Part shown: positions 8,144 to 15,589 of the stretch, in pieces
How positions within the stretch are numbered: position 1 is the first letter of the stretch
Layout of the letters: each line of letters opens with the position of its first letter
DNA from: Alphaproteobacteria bacterium
GTDB lineage: Bacteria; Pseudomonadota; Alphaproteobacteria; Rs-D84
NCBI GenBank assembly: GCA_017535105.1
Contig: JAFXUI010000002.1
Coordinates: 1 to 45,269 of the forward strand
Length of the DNA stretch: 45,269 bases
Reading direction: 5' to 3'
Translations under genes and position numbers: made by a program
The notes under the pieces: generated by a model
Seen by the model: the letters and a program-made list of their open reading frames with translations, nothing else
Told to the model about the DNA's origin: nothing
Database searches by the model: none

Positions 8144-8602
8144 ATGGCAACAGAGATAAAATTTTGTACACCGACAGGCGAATATTGGTTTTTGTCACCA
8201 TTGGCGGCATTTCCAATTCGTATGATGGTTGATGGTCGTGAATTTACATTTCCAACCGTTGAACACTATTACCAAGCGATGAAGTTTTACGCAACCGATG
8301 CGCGTTTTAATGTGATTTTAGGTATGAAAAACCCCGATGACGCGCGTTTAATAACAAAAACACCGGAATATAAGGTAAATCGCCGCCCAGATTTTGATAA
8401 ACAAAAATATGAAATAATGGAACGTGGCCTGCGGGCAAGATATAAACAAAACCCAGACGCAGCAAAAATGTTGTTGCAAACGGGTGATGCGATTTTGTTA
8501 AAGGCATGCCCAGTATGTTATAAATGCGGTTTTGGAATCGGCAGTGGCGAAAACAGAATAGGCAAAACACTAATGCAAATCCGCAAAGAATTACAAAAGT
8601 AA
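8144..8602 (+). CDS. NADAR-domain protein (YbiA-like)
   Basis: The 152-residue protein matches the NADAR family. It has an N-terminal GEYWFLSPLAAFP, the signature FPTVEHYYQAMKF with the expected catalytic Glu, and a C-terminal GSGENRIGKTLMQIR. E. coli YbiA and relatives cleave the N-glycosidic bond of early riboflavin intermediates, and other members act on ADP-ribose-like substrates. It follows the RND gene by one base, so it is probably co-transcribed with the efflux operon; the reason is not evident. A strong terminator follows directly. No signal peptide is present. Confidence 0.87.
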   Translation: MATEIKFCTPTGEYWFLSPLAAFPIRMMVDGREFTFPTVEHYYQAMKFYATDARFNVILGMKNPDDARLITKTPEYKVNRRPDFDKQKYEIMERGLRARYKQNPDAAKMLLQTGDAILLKACPVCYKCGFGIGSGENRIGKTLMQIRKELQK

Positions 8603-8632
8603 AAAAACACCGGCAAACACCGGTGTTTTTTG
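8603..8632 (+). terminator. Rho-independent terminator ending the efflux/NADAR operon
   Basis: AACACCGG (8606-8613), loop CAAACA and CCGGTGTT (8620-8627) are followed by a T run. Near-copies occur at 9284-9313 and 18374-18403. Confidence 0.88.
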
Positions 8633-8634
8633 AT

Positions 8635-8664
8635 TTGCAGAAATGTGTAAACTGTTGCTATAAT
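8635..8664 (+). promoter_or_regulatory. Sigma-70-type promoter for the HAD phosphatase gene
   Basis: TTGCAG (8635-8640) and TATAAT (8659-8664) are spaced by 18 bp. They lie directly after a terminator and 19 bp before the next start codon. Confidence 0.65.
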
Positions 8665-8682
8665 CATCGCAAAGGAATAAAT

Positions 8683-9285
8683 ATGCCAAAGAAAGTAAAT
8701 GTTGTTGTGTTTGATTTTGATGGAACGCTGTCGGCGTTTGATTCTAACTTTCAATTCGGGCGGTACTGTTTTCGGCATTCGGTACGGACTTGGTTCTTTA
8801 CGCCATTGATTTTGTTGTCCGTTCTTATGCGTCCATTTAATCGTAATGGTATTTGGTGGCGGCAATGTATGCGTTGCTTTTTAACCGAAAAAATGGTTAA
8901 AAAATTGGCACCCGATTTTATAAGACAGCATAAATTAAATCGCTTTGGTTGGGCTCTCGAACGTGTCGCCGCCGAGAAAAAAGCGGGTAATATCGTGCTG
9001 TTGATATCGGCATCGCCAAACTATTTATTACGTCCATTGGTTCGCGATATGAAATTTGATGCGGTTATGTGTTCGGAAATGTATGGCGACAAACCATGGA
9101 AATATAAGTTTTTGTGCTATAACAAGAACAAGGTGGTGGCATTGGAAAAATGGGCGCGGAAAAATAAAGTCGTGGTAAATGTTGTGCGTTCCTATTCAGA
9201 CAGTAAATCTGATATGCCAATAATGAAAATCGCCCATGAACAAGTTTGGATAAATCGTAAAACAGGGTGCAGAGTTTCCAAATAA
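8683..9285 (+). CDS. HAD-superfamily (IB-type) phosphatase
   Basis: The 200-residue protein shows the HAD motifs in order. Motif I is VVFDFDGTLS with nucleophile Asp11 and acid Asp13. Motif II is LLISASPN. Motif III is a Lys in GDKPWKYK, and motif IV is YSDSKSDMPIM. A helical cap lies between motifs I and II, as in subfamily IB (SerB/CicA-like enzymes). The substrate cannot be deduced. It is a single-gene unit: promoter at 8635-8664, AAAGGA ahead of the ATG and a terminator at its end. An upstream in-frame start would run back into the preceding terminator and gene, so I reject it. Confidence 0.87.
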   Translation: MPKKVNVVVFDFDGTLSAFDSNFQFGRYCFRHSVRTWFFTPLILLSVLMRPFNRNGIWWRQCMRCFLTEKMVKKLAPDFIRQHKLNRFGWALERVAAEKKAGNIVLLISASPNYLLRPLVRDMKFDAVMCSEMYGDKPWKYKFLCYNKNKVVALEKWARKNKVVVNVVRSYSDSKSDMPIMKIAHEQVWINRKTGCRVSK

Positions 9286-9313
9286 AAACACCGGCGTTTG
9301 CCGGTGTTTTTTT
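9284..9313. terminator. Bidirectional rho-independent terminator
   Basis: AAAAACACCGGC and GCCGGTGTTTTT form a 12-bp perfect stem with a GTTT loop. It lies between the convergent HAD and rmuC genes and can serve both. Confidence 0.9.
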
Positions 9314-9318
9314 GTGTT

Positions 9319-10188
9319 TTATTCCCCGAAATCAAGTTCACGAATCTTTTCAGCACGCGGTGCAATTTTAGAAATAGATGTTTGTAATTCATCAATGTCT
9401 TTTTGCGCCGATGCAAAATGTTGATCGATTGCGCCCGCGCGTTTAGACAGACGGTCCAGATCACCAAGCAATAATTCCAATTCTTTTTTAATTTTGGCGG
9501 CAACGCGTTTGATTTTTATGTCGGACAATATTGCGCGAATTGTGTTCAATGTCGCCCACAATGTTGACGGTGAAACAATGAACACCTTTTTGCGCGCGGC
9601 ATAGTCAATTGTCGCCGGAAAATCGCGGTGCAGTGATTCAAATATAGATTCCGATGCAATAAACATCATCGCCGATTCCGCGGTTGTGCCGGCAATAATG
9701 TATTTTTCGGCAATTGCGTCAATATGCTTGCGCACGTCCAGTTCAAATTGCTTTTTCGCACCGTCGTCGCCCGCAACCATGCGGTTGTATGATTCAAGTG
9801 GAAACTTACTATCGATAATCATATCGCCCGGCGGATATGGCAGTCTAATAATACAATCGGGACGAACACCGGTTGGCAAAACATGCTGAAAATCATAGGT
9901 TTCTGGTGGCATAATGTCGGTCACAATGTCCGCCAATTGCCGTTCGCCAAATGTTCCGCGTGCCTGTTTATTGCCCATAAGTATATTCTTGAAATTCGCG
10001 ATATCGGCACTGATGTTCTTTAATTCAATCGCGTTTTGCGACAGCGCGCCCAAGCGTTCCGCCAAACGTTCGCGCAGGCGGGCGTTGTCTTCGCGTAGTG
10101 CCGAAATATCCACCGTTGGACGGCGAAAAAGCAACACGATAAGCATAATTATGATTATTCCAAGCGAAATTAAAATATAAGTTGTCAT
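9319..10188 (-). CDS. rmuC: RmuC-family DNA recombination protein, short form
   Basis: The product has 289 residues; E. coli RmuC has about 475, so this is a compact version. It has an N-terminal membrane anchor (YILISLGIIIIMLIVLLF), a short coiled coil (LREDNARLRERLAERL) and the RmuC core. The core includes GTFGERQLADIV, a DSKFPLESYNRM nuclease-like motif and FIASESIFESL. The tail is another coiled coil. RmuC limits inversion between short repeats in E. coli and its core resembles PD-(D/E)XK nucleases. Its start abuts the divergent def promoter. Given the inverted-repeat element in this window the role is suggestive, but no link is shown. Confidence 0.88.
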   Translation of the reverse strand: MTTYILISLGIIIIMLIVLLFRRPTVDISALREDNARLRERLAERLGALSQNAIELKNISADIANFKNILMGNKQARGTFGERQLADIVTDIMPPETYDFQHVLPTGVRPDCIIRLPYPPGDMIIDSKFPLESYNRMVAGDDGAKKQFELDVRKHIDAIAEKYIIAGTTAESAMMFIASESIFESLHRDFPATIDYAARKKVFIVSPSTLWATLNTIRAILSDIKIKRVAAKIKKELELLLGDLDRLSKRAGAIDQHFASAQKDIDELQTSISKIAPRAEKIRELDFGE

Positions 10189-10209
10189 TTGGTAATCCTT
10201 TGCTATGAT
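10182..10209 (+). promoter_or_regulatory. Candidate promoter of the def operon
   Basis: TTGTCA (10182-10187) and TATGAT (10204-10209) lie 16 bp apart, about 20 bp before the def start. They overlap the rmuC 5' end. Confidence 0.5.
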
Positions 10210-10211
10210 TT

Positions 10212-10239
10212 ATTATAAGAGGTTTTGTAAATGTTGCAA
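10212..10239 (-). promoter_or_regulatory. Candidate rmuC promoter
   Basis: On the minus strand TTGCAA (10234-10239) and TATAAT (10212-10217) are spaced by 16 bp, identical in boxes and spacing to the tRNA-Gln promoter. The -35 lies inside the first codons of def. Confidence 0.55.
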
Positions 10240-10734
10240 ATGAAACTTTGTGGCGATCTTGTCTTGCGCGAAAAGTGCGATGCGGTGGGTGAAATTTCCC
10301 CCGATATTTTGCGTGCAATGGACGAAATGGTTCAGATGATGCACGAACAAAATGGTGTTGGCCTTGCCGCGCCCCAGGTGAATATCACAAAGCGCTTTTT
10401 GGTTATGATGAATCCAGATACCGAAGAAGTGTTCAGAATGATAAATCCGAAAATCGTTCGCAAAAGTGAAAAAGTCGTTTCAATGGAAGAGGGCTGCTTG
10501 TCGGTGTTGGGGCCGGATAATTTGCCGGTGTTTGCCGATGTGGTACGTCCAGAAACGGTTGATGTTGAATGGACAAATGAAAAAGGTGAGTTGTTGGCCG
10601 CGCAAATGTCGGGACTGCCGGCGCGCATTGTGCAACACGAAACAGACCATTTGGACGGAATATTATTTATCGACTATTTAACGCCGGTAAAGCGCGAAAT
10701 GGTTATGCGCAAGGTACGGAAGCATAAAAAATGA
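10231..10734 (+). CDS. def: Peptide deformylase
   Basis: The 167-residue protein carries all three deformylase motifs: GVGLAAPQ (residues 42-49), EGCLS (87-91, metal ligand Cys89) and QHETDH (metal ligands His136 and His140, catalytic Glu137). It removes the formyl group from nascent N-terminal Met in the cytoplasm. It overlaps fmt by four bases (ATGA), the usual def-fmt pairing that couples formylation with deformylation. A small insertion follows EGCLS (VLGPDNLPVF). AAGAGG lies upstream of the ATG. Length is typical. Confidence 0.96.
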   Translation: MLQMKLCGDLVLREKCDAVGEISPDILRAMDEMVQMMHEQNGVGLAAPQVNITKRFLVMMNPDTEEVFRMINPKIVRKSEKVVSMEEGCLSVLGPDNLPVFADVVRPETVDVEWTNEKGELLAAQMSGLPARIVQHETDHLDGILFIDYLTPVKREMVMRKVRKHKK

Positions 10735-11537
10735 AACTGGTTTTAATGGGAACAAATGATTTTGTTGTCCCAATCTTTGACGTGGTAAAGAAAGCCGGAC
10801 ACGAAATTGTCGCGGTTTTTACTCGCGCACCAAAGCCGGTTGGTCGGAAACATATTTTAACCCCGTCGCCAGTACACATATGGGCGGAATCAAACGGGTT
10901 GACCGTTCACACCAATATAAACGAATATAATTATGCGCCCGATATGGTCGTTGTGGTGTCTTATGGTGTGATCCTGCGTGATAATGTGTTGAATTCTGCG
11001 CCAGTTATAAATATTCACCCAAGTGATTTGCCACGCTATCGTGGACCGTCGCCAATTCGTACGGCAATCTTTAATGGTGATAAAGAAAGCGCGGTTTGTT
11101 TAATGAAAATTGTGCCGGAACTGGACGCGGGTGATGTGTTGATGCGCGTGCCTTTTGAAATCGGTGAAAACGACACAAACGAAACAATTGAAAAACTTGT
11201 TTCCAAAATTGGTTCAGAAATGTTGGTGGAATATTTAAGCGCACCGGAAAAATACGTACCGGTTGCGCAAAGTGGTGAACCAACATTTACACGCAAATTT
11301 GTTGGTGATGATGAAATTATTGATTGGGCAAAATCGCCCGTTGAAATTCACAACCAAATTCGTGCGCTGGGTTGTGGTCGAACCAAAATCAATGGTATTG
11401 ATGTTAAGATTTTAGAAACACGCGTTGAAAATGGTGAACTGAAAATCATAACTTTGCAGCCCGCCGGCAAAAAATCAATGGACTGGAAAAGTTTTGTAAA
11501 TGGTCTTCGTGGCGAAGCGGTAAGAATGGGTGAATAA
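10731..11537 (+). CDS. fmt: Methionyl-tRNA formyltransferase
   Basis: The 268-residue protein formylates Met on initiator tRNA using 10-formyl-tetrahydrofolate. The N-terminal Rossmann part begins KLVLMGTNDFVVPIF. The hallmark NIHPSDLPRYRGPSPI contains the catalytic Asn-His pair, and LDAGDVLMR follows. The C-terminal tRNA-binding OB domain is present but short, making the protein about 45 residues shorter than E. coli Fmt. It is translationally coupled to def by the ATGA overlap and followed after one base by the cysteine-rich gene. Confidence 0.95.
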   Translation: MKLVLMGTNDFVVPIFDVVKKAGHEIVAVFTRAPKPVGRKHILTPSPVHIWAESNGLTVHTNINEYNYAPDMVVVVSYGVILRDNVLNSAPVINIHPSDLPRYRGPSPIRTAIFNGDKESAVCLMKIVPELDAGDVLMRVPFEIGENDTNETIEKLVSKIGSEMLVEYLSAPEKYVPVAQSGEPTFTRKFVGDDEIIDWAKSPVEIHNQIRALGCGRTKINGIDVKILETRVENGELKIITLQPAGKKSMDWKSFVNGLRGEAVRMGE

Positions 11538-11538
11538 A

Positions 11539-11925
11539 ATGGCGAATATCATTTATAAAACAAAGGGTTTTGTTGTTCGCAGTGATAATTACCACGATGT
11601 ATCGGTACGTCATGGTGCGTATTTTGATTCCAAACTTGGAAAGTGCTGTGAGAACTGTGCATTTAATGGCCAAAAATACAGACAAAGTGTATGTTGCAAA
11701 CACCTTGATGAAATCTGTTTGTGCGGTTATGGGGTGTGCAACAAGTGGGCATCACAAAGATTTTGGTGGTTGCATCTGAACCCAATTAAAAAATTTCGGG
11801 CAGAAATGGCGGGCATTGAGTTCAGATACATAAGGGACAGACAAAAAGACCACATAGAATGTATGGCAGAAAATTGTGGGGTAAGATTTAATCATTTAAC
11901 TCAAAAATGGGTAAAGGTACATTAA
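11539..11925 (+). CDS. Cysteine-rich hypothetical protein, copy 1
   Basis: I do not recognise this 128-residue protein. Its core carries eight cysteines in the pattern CC-x2-C-x11-CC-x6-C-x-C-x4-C-x2-W, with LDEIC and GVCNKW between them, followed by a basic tail. A neighbour at 11926 repeats the pattern exactly. It has no signal peptide, so the cysteines probably bind zinc or an iron-sulfur cluster in the cytoplasm. It starts one base after fmt; an upstream in-frame GTG would overlap fmt. AGA codons and higher AT suggest acquisition into the fmt-truA interval. Confidence 0.8.
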   Translation: MANIIYKTKGFVVRSDNYHDVSVRHGAYFDSKLGKCCENCAFNGQKYRQSVCCKHLDEICLCGYGVCNKWASQRFWWLHLNPIKKFRAEMAGIEFRYIRDRQKDHIECMAENCGVRFNHLTQKWVKVH

Positions 11926-12240
11926 ATGAAAAAAGCAAAGATTGTTTATGAAAATAAATCGCTTGTCAGCAACAGTGATAATTACAGATGGGTATATTTA
12001 TCGGGTAAAATAAAATATGGTGATTTGTCCACTGAAAAGTGTTGCTATAACTGTGTACATTGTGGGCAAAAAGATCACTTTATTTTTTGTTGCAAATATC
12101 TGGATGAAATTTGTATGTGCAGTTCGGGTGTTTGTGATTCTTGGAAATCACCAAAATATTCAAGGTTGTATGTCGGACCAGTAAAAAGAAAAATATTAAA
12201 ATCTTTGGGCATTGAATTGGTGAACACAAAACAGAGATAA
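11926..12240 (+). CDS. Cysteine-rich hypothetical protein, copy 2
   Basis: This 104-residue protein is a tandem paralogue of the gene before it, starting directly after that gene's stop codon. It shares the N-terminal pattern (K-x-VYENKSLVSNSDNY against the first copy's KTKGFVVRSDNY). All eight cysteines keep identical spacing, as do GQK, C-K-x-LDEIC and GVC-x2-W. It has an extra cysteine in VHCGQK and lacks the longer tail of copy 1. A duplication is clear from sequence. Function is unknown; metal binding is likely. Like copy 1 it is rich in AGA and AAA codons. Confidence 0.8.
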   Translation: MKKAKIVYENKSLVSNSDNYRWVYLSGKIKYGDLSTEKCCYNCVHCGQKDHFIFCCKYLDEICMCSSGVCDSWKSPKYSRLYVGPVKRKILKSLGIELVNTKQR

Positions 12241-12242
12241 TA

Positions 12243-13001
12243 ATGACGCGCTATAAGGTTGTTTTGGAATATGATGGTACAGATTTAATCGGGTGGCAGG
12301 AAAATGCCCAGGGTCCGTCCGTGCAATCTATTTTGCGTGATGCAATTTTTTCGTTTTGTGGCGAACGTCCAGACGTTGTTGGTGCGGGTCGGACGGACGC
12401 GGGTGTACACGCACTTGGCATGGTGGCGCATTTTGATTTGGAAAAAGAGACGGACGCCGAAACCGTTATGCGTGCGTTGAACTTTTATTTGGTAAATCAG
12501 CCGGTATCGGTATTGAATTGTGAAATTGTTGCCGATGATTTTAATGCGCGTTTTGACTGTTGCGCGCGTCACTATAAATATGTCGTGTTAAATCGTGGGC
12601 CCCAGCCGGTGTTAAATAAAAGTCGCGTTTGGTGGGTGCCACGTAAATTAAATATAACCGCAATGAAGCGCGCCGCGGAAAAATTAGTCGGCAAACACGA
12701 TTTTACAAGTTTTCGCGCCAGCGAGTGTCAGGCGAAATCACCAATAAAAACACTTGATTCGGTGACCATTACAAAAAATGGTGATGAAATTGTTTTTGAA
12801 TTTTCTGCGCGTTCGTTTTTACATCACCAGGTTCGCAATATGGTTGGTACACTGGTTGAAATTGGTGCGGGTAAACCATACGATATTGATGAAGTTTTAA
12901 CGGCAAAAAATCGCAGCGTGGCGGGCCCAACCGCACCGGCGAGTGGCCTCTTCTTTGTCAGTGCGGATTATGCCAACGGCGATGCGGATTCTGATAAATA
13001 A
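12243..13001 (+). CDS. truA: tRNA pseudouridine synthase A
   Basis: The 252-residue protein converts uridines 38-40 in tRNA anticodon arms to pseudouridine. It starts with YKVVLEYDGTDLIGWQ and carries the catalytic motif GRTDAGVHA with Asp52. The family elements HYKYVVLNR, FTSFRASECQAKSP and FLHHQVRNMVGTLVEIG follow, as does RSVAGPTAPASGLF near the end. Length is normal. Its start lies two bases after the second cysteine-rich gene, so fmt-to-truA looks like one transcript. Its last 44 bases overlap the 3' end of the convergent comEC gene. Confidence 0.96.
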   Translation: MTRYKVVLEYDGTDLIGWQENAQGPSVQSILRDAIFSFCGERPDVVGAGRTDAGVHALGMVAHFDLEKETDAETVMRALNFYLVNQPVSVLNCEIVADDFNARFDCCARHYKYVVLNRGPQPVLNKSRVWWVPRKLNITAMKRAAEKLVGKHDFTSFRASECQAKSPIKTLDSVTITKNGDEIVFEFSARSFLHHQVRNMVGTLVEIGAGKPYDIDEVLTAKNRSVAGPTAPASGLFFVSADYANGDADSDK

Positions 13002-14895
13002 TTTCGCCATTTTCATACATTATAAATCCGCCATGTAATATTTTATGCTCGCAATATGGCGCACGAATATTCAGGTATGAAACAATAAAATCAACATTGT
13101 CATCGGTGCAAAGATTCACGATATTGTTTTGTGTCGCGGTGAACTTTTGTACATATGCAATTGTTGTTTTTGGTGATTGGAATATAAATAAACCCTTATC
13201 ATTTTTGGCACGTGTGTTTGGTGTGTCGGCGGGAACACCGGCAAAATGCTTCCAATTATCAAATGTAAAGTAATGATTTGATGCGCGTGATTTATTGAAA
13301 ACAATTGTATCATTATCAACCATAGCAACTAATTCATGGTCAGCGGTTGCGAAAAACAGTGGCTTTGGTGATACCCAAATTGTAATAATTCCGGCAAGTA
13401 TAAATATCGCGCCAAAGATATAGTTTTCTTTTAATCGTAACGGCTTGATTAAAACGATACTCATTAGCCCCAAAATTATACAACACAATGCAGTATTAGA
13501 AATATATGGTGCGGTTATTGTTGCGCCGGGCAGATTCGATATGTAATTCGCAACAGAAAAAGACCAGTTATAAATGATATCGGCAAGATGCAGTGGTGCG
13601 TGTATTCCAATTATCGCGCACATTGCGCCAAGAATGACAAGTGGCATAATTAAAAATGAAAATATCGGTAATAGAACAAGGTTTCCGATAATGCTGTACA
13701 GTGGCACGGAATAAAAATGCGCCGCGATAAATGGTGCGGTAAATACGGACGCAATAATCGCGGTTAAAAGCGCGGTATAAATTGCTTTGATAACTTTATT
13801 GTCTGGTAATTTTGGGTTGACCGTTCCCCAAAACCATACAAGTCCAAATATCGCGGAAAAAGACAACTGAAATCCAGCGGTCATTATGTAAAAGGGATTT
13901 ATTAAAAATATAATACAAAAGGCCAGTGCCACATTGCGTAATGAAAACGCACTACGCCCCAGTAATGCCGCAACGCATATAATTGTTGCCATTAAAAATG
14001 CGCGCAATGTTGCAACCGATGCGCCTGATAAAACGACATATAATATCAGTCCGAACCACGCGCAAATCATTGCGATATGTTTGGCGGGTACACGCCGAAC
14101 GACATACGGAATACTGCGGAAAATAAAATAGAACAGTGCGAACAACCAACCCATAATAAGTGTCATATGAAAACCACTGATTGACCAAATATGGCCGACA
14201 CCCGCGGCGGTCCATGTTTTCCGTTCACCTTGGGGAATCGTGTTTTTATAGCCCAATACCAAACCGTCAACCAAAACCGATTGTGCGCGCCGATGCATAA
14301 AATCGCGAACGTTGTTTGCGGTGCTGTGTCTTGCGGGGTGGGTAATGGTAAAGTCGTCAATATATCCCGTTGCGGTAATGCCGTTAAAGTATGACCAACG
14401 CGCAAAATCAAATCCGCCCGGTGTGTCCGCTATGCCGGGCATAAAAAGATTTGCGGTTGTTGTTATTTCGTCATTTATACTCGGCAATTTTTCGGAATCG
14501 ATTGAAACACGAACCGTTGTAAAATTATCGGTATTTATATTTAATTCTTGCGCTGGTACACGAATATAAATACGCGCCTTGTCGGTGGTATAGTCAATGT
14601 TTGAAACGTGGCCGGTAATATGAACATCGTGTAAATCGCGATTGAGCACGGGTGTATCGATTATGTTGGTATATGCGCACGCATAACAAAAACCAAAAAT
14701 GAAAACAAGAATTGCGCGAATAATTGTCGGCGTACGCCAAAGGCATAAAATCGCAAACAAAATGCCAGCAATCATCCACGCAAAAGGAATATGTGGTTCG
14801 ATTGCGGTCGCAAAATATGATGCGCCACCAGCCGCCATTATAAATGGCACATATAAAAACAGATTATCTTTTTGGTTTTTCCAAAATTCTAACAT
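12958..14895 (-). CDS. comEC: ComEC/Rec2-family DNA-uptake channel protein
   Basis: The 645-residue membrane protein starts with several hydrophobic segments and a soluble DUF4131/OB-like region (VHITGHVSNIDYT onward). The Competence domain follows, with its signature HIWSISGFHMTLI and RAFLMATIICVAALLGR, and ends in about eight more helices. The C-terminal 120 residues are soluble but show no recognisable metallo-beta-lactamase motif, so a nuclease domain appears absent or decayed. ComEC moves single-stranded DNA across the inner membrane. No other competence gene lies nearby. It overlaps truA tail to tail. Confidence 0.9.
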   Translation of the reverse strand: MLEFWKNQKDNLFLYVPFIMAAGGASYFATAIEPHIPFAWMIAGILFAILCLWRTPTIIRAILVFIFGFCYACAYTNIIDTPVLNRDLHDVHITGHVSNIDYTTDKARIYIRVPAQELNINTDNFTTVRVSIDSEKLPSINDEITTTANLFMPGIADTPGGFDFARWSYFNGITATGYIDDFTITHPARHSTANNVRDFMHRRAQSVLVDGLVLGYKNTIPQGERKTWTAAGVGHIWSISGFHMTLIMGWLFALFYFIFRSIPYVVRRVPAKHIAMICAWFGLILYVVLSGASVATLRAFLMATIICVAALLGRSAFSLRNVALAFCIIFLINPFYIMTAGFQLSFSAIFGLVWFWGTVNPKLPDNKVIKAIYTALLTAIIASVFTAPFIAAHFYSVPLYSIIGNLVLLPIFSFLIMPLVILGAMCAIIGIHAPLHLADIIYNWSFSVANYISNLPGATITAPYISNTALCCIILGLMSIVLIKPLRLKENYIFGAIFILAGIITIWVSPKPLFFATADHELVAMVDNDTIVFNKSRASNHYFTFDNWKHFAGVPADTPNTRAKNDKGLFIFQSPKTTIAYVQKFTATQNNIVNLCTDDNVDFIVSYLNIRAPYCEHKILHGGFIMYENGEIIYQNPHRRWHNPH

Positions 14896-14901
14896 ACATA
14901 A

Positions 14902-14931
14902 AGTATAGGAATTTATGCGGAATTACCGCAA
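14902..14931 (-). promoter_or_regulatory. Candidate comEC promoter
   Basis: On the minus strand TTGCGG (14926-14931) and TATACT (14902-14907) are 18 bp apart. The -10 ends only six bases before the start codon, so the transcript would be nearly leaderless. The -35 overlaps a GCGG-N5-CCGC inverted repeat. Confidence 0.45.
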
Positions 14932-14939
14932 CGATATTT

Positions 14940-15254
14940 TTATTTTCCAAATATAAAAGATTTGTCGGCAGAAATTGAAATAATTGTGTCGATGTCGTCT
15001 TCGGGGGCGGCGTGTTGGCGAATTATTTTGCCACACTTTTCGCATTTATGGGTGATGATAAAACCTTCGCCCGATTTTTCGGCGGCGATTGGTGCCATCA
15101 TTCCGCCACAAGTTGATGCACGGTCACCCGGCGCATTATCAACATGACGTGAGTATAAACATTTCGGGCAATGGTTTGTGTATCCATTACCCGAAACATG
15201 TGCGCCACAATGTGCGCATGTAAAATCTTCAATTGTTTTTGTAAAACGCTTCAT
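14940..15254 (-). CDS. RNHCP-domain zinc-binding protein
   Basis: The 104-residue protein matches the RNHCP family. It has an N-terminal CAHCG knuckle, then NHCPKCLYSRHVDNAPGDR with the family's central Cys/His cluster, then CGGMMAPI and a second CEKCGK knuckle. These conserved residues imply zinc binding; the biological role of the family is unknown to me. The first residue of the usual RNHCP signature is Thr here instead of Arg. Its start codon overlaps the gapR stop by one base (TAATG), so the two form an operon. Confidence 0.85.
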   Translation of the reverse strand: MKRFTKTIEDFTCAHCGAHVSGNGYTNHCPKCLYSRHVDNAPGDRASTCGGMMAPIAAEKSGEGFIITHKCEKCGKIIRQHAAPEDDIDTIISISADKSFIFGK

Positions 15255-15502
15255 TACAGCCCCAACGCATTGCGGTACATTTGGGTCAATTCGTCTGTTT
15301 CAACCAATTCATCTGGGTCCATTTTACGCAAACGTATCATTTGACGAATATATTTCGGATCAAAGCCCGCGGACTTTGCCTCACTGTACACTTCTTTGAT
15401 GTCAGCGGCGATTGCGGCAGTTTCTTCATTTAACTTTTCAATTCTTTCAATAATACTGATAAGTTGTGCGTTATCAATTGCACCGTGGTTTGCGTTTTTC
15501 AT
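15254..15502 (-). CDS. gapR: GapR-like DUF2312 chromosome-structuring protein
   Basis: The 82-residue protein is a typical GapR/DUF2312 member: IERIEKLNEETAAIAADIKEVY forms the first coiled-coil helix (seen as IERIEKLNEE and IKEVYSEAK), followed by GFDPKYIRQMIRLRKMDP. In Caulobacter GapR binds AT-rich, overtwisted DNA ahead of replication forks. The family is essentially alphaproteobacterial, which makes this one of the best taxonomic markers in the window. AAGGGG precedes the ATG. It is transcribed first, with the RNHCP gene behind it, and divergently from pyk. Confidence 0.93.
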   Translation of the reverse strand: MKNANHGAIDNAQLISIIERIEKLNEETAAIAADIKEVYSEAKSAGFDPKYIRQMIRLRKMDPDELVETDELTQMYRNALGL

Positions 15503-15531
15503 ATATTTTTCCCCTTGTTATGTTGGGACAT

Positions 15532-15543
15532 ATGATATATCAT
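15532..15543. promoter_or_regulatory. Palindrome between divergent gapR and pyk
   Basis: ATGATATATCAT is a perfect 12-bp palindrome in the 87-bp divergent intergenic region. It could be an operator for either gene or chance in AT-rich DNA. Confidence 0.25.
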
Positions 15544-15589
15544 AAATTAGAAAAATCAAGATAAACAAAATTGTAATGTTGGGGGGGAC

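Noticed and set aside
7389-8216. Minus-strand frame of 275 codons opposite the end of the RND gene
   Set aside because: It overlaps two convincing plus-strand genes and has no recognisable product.
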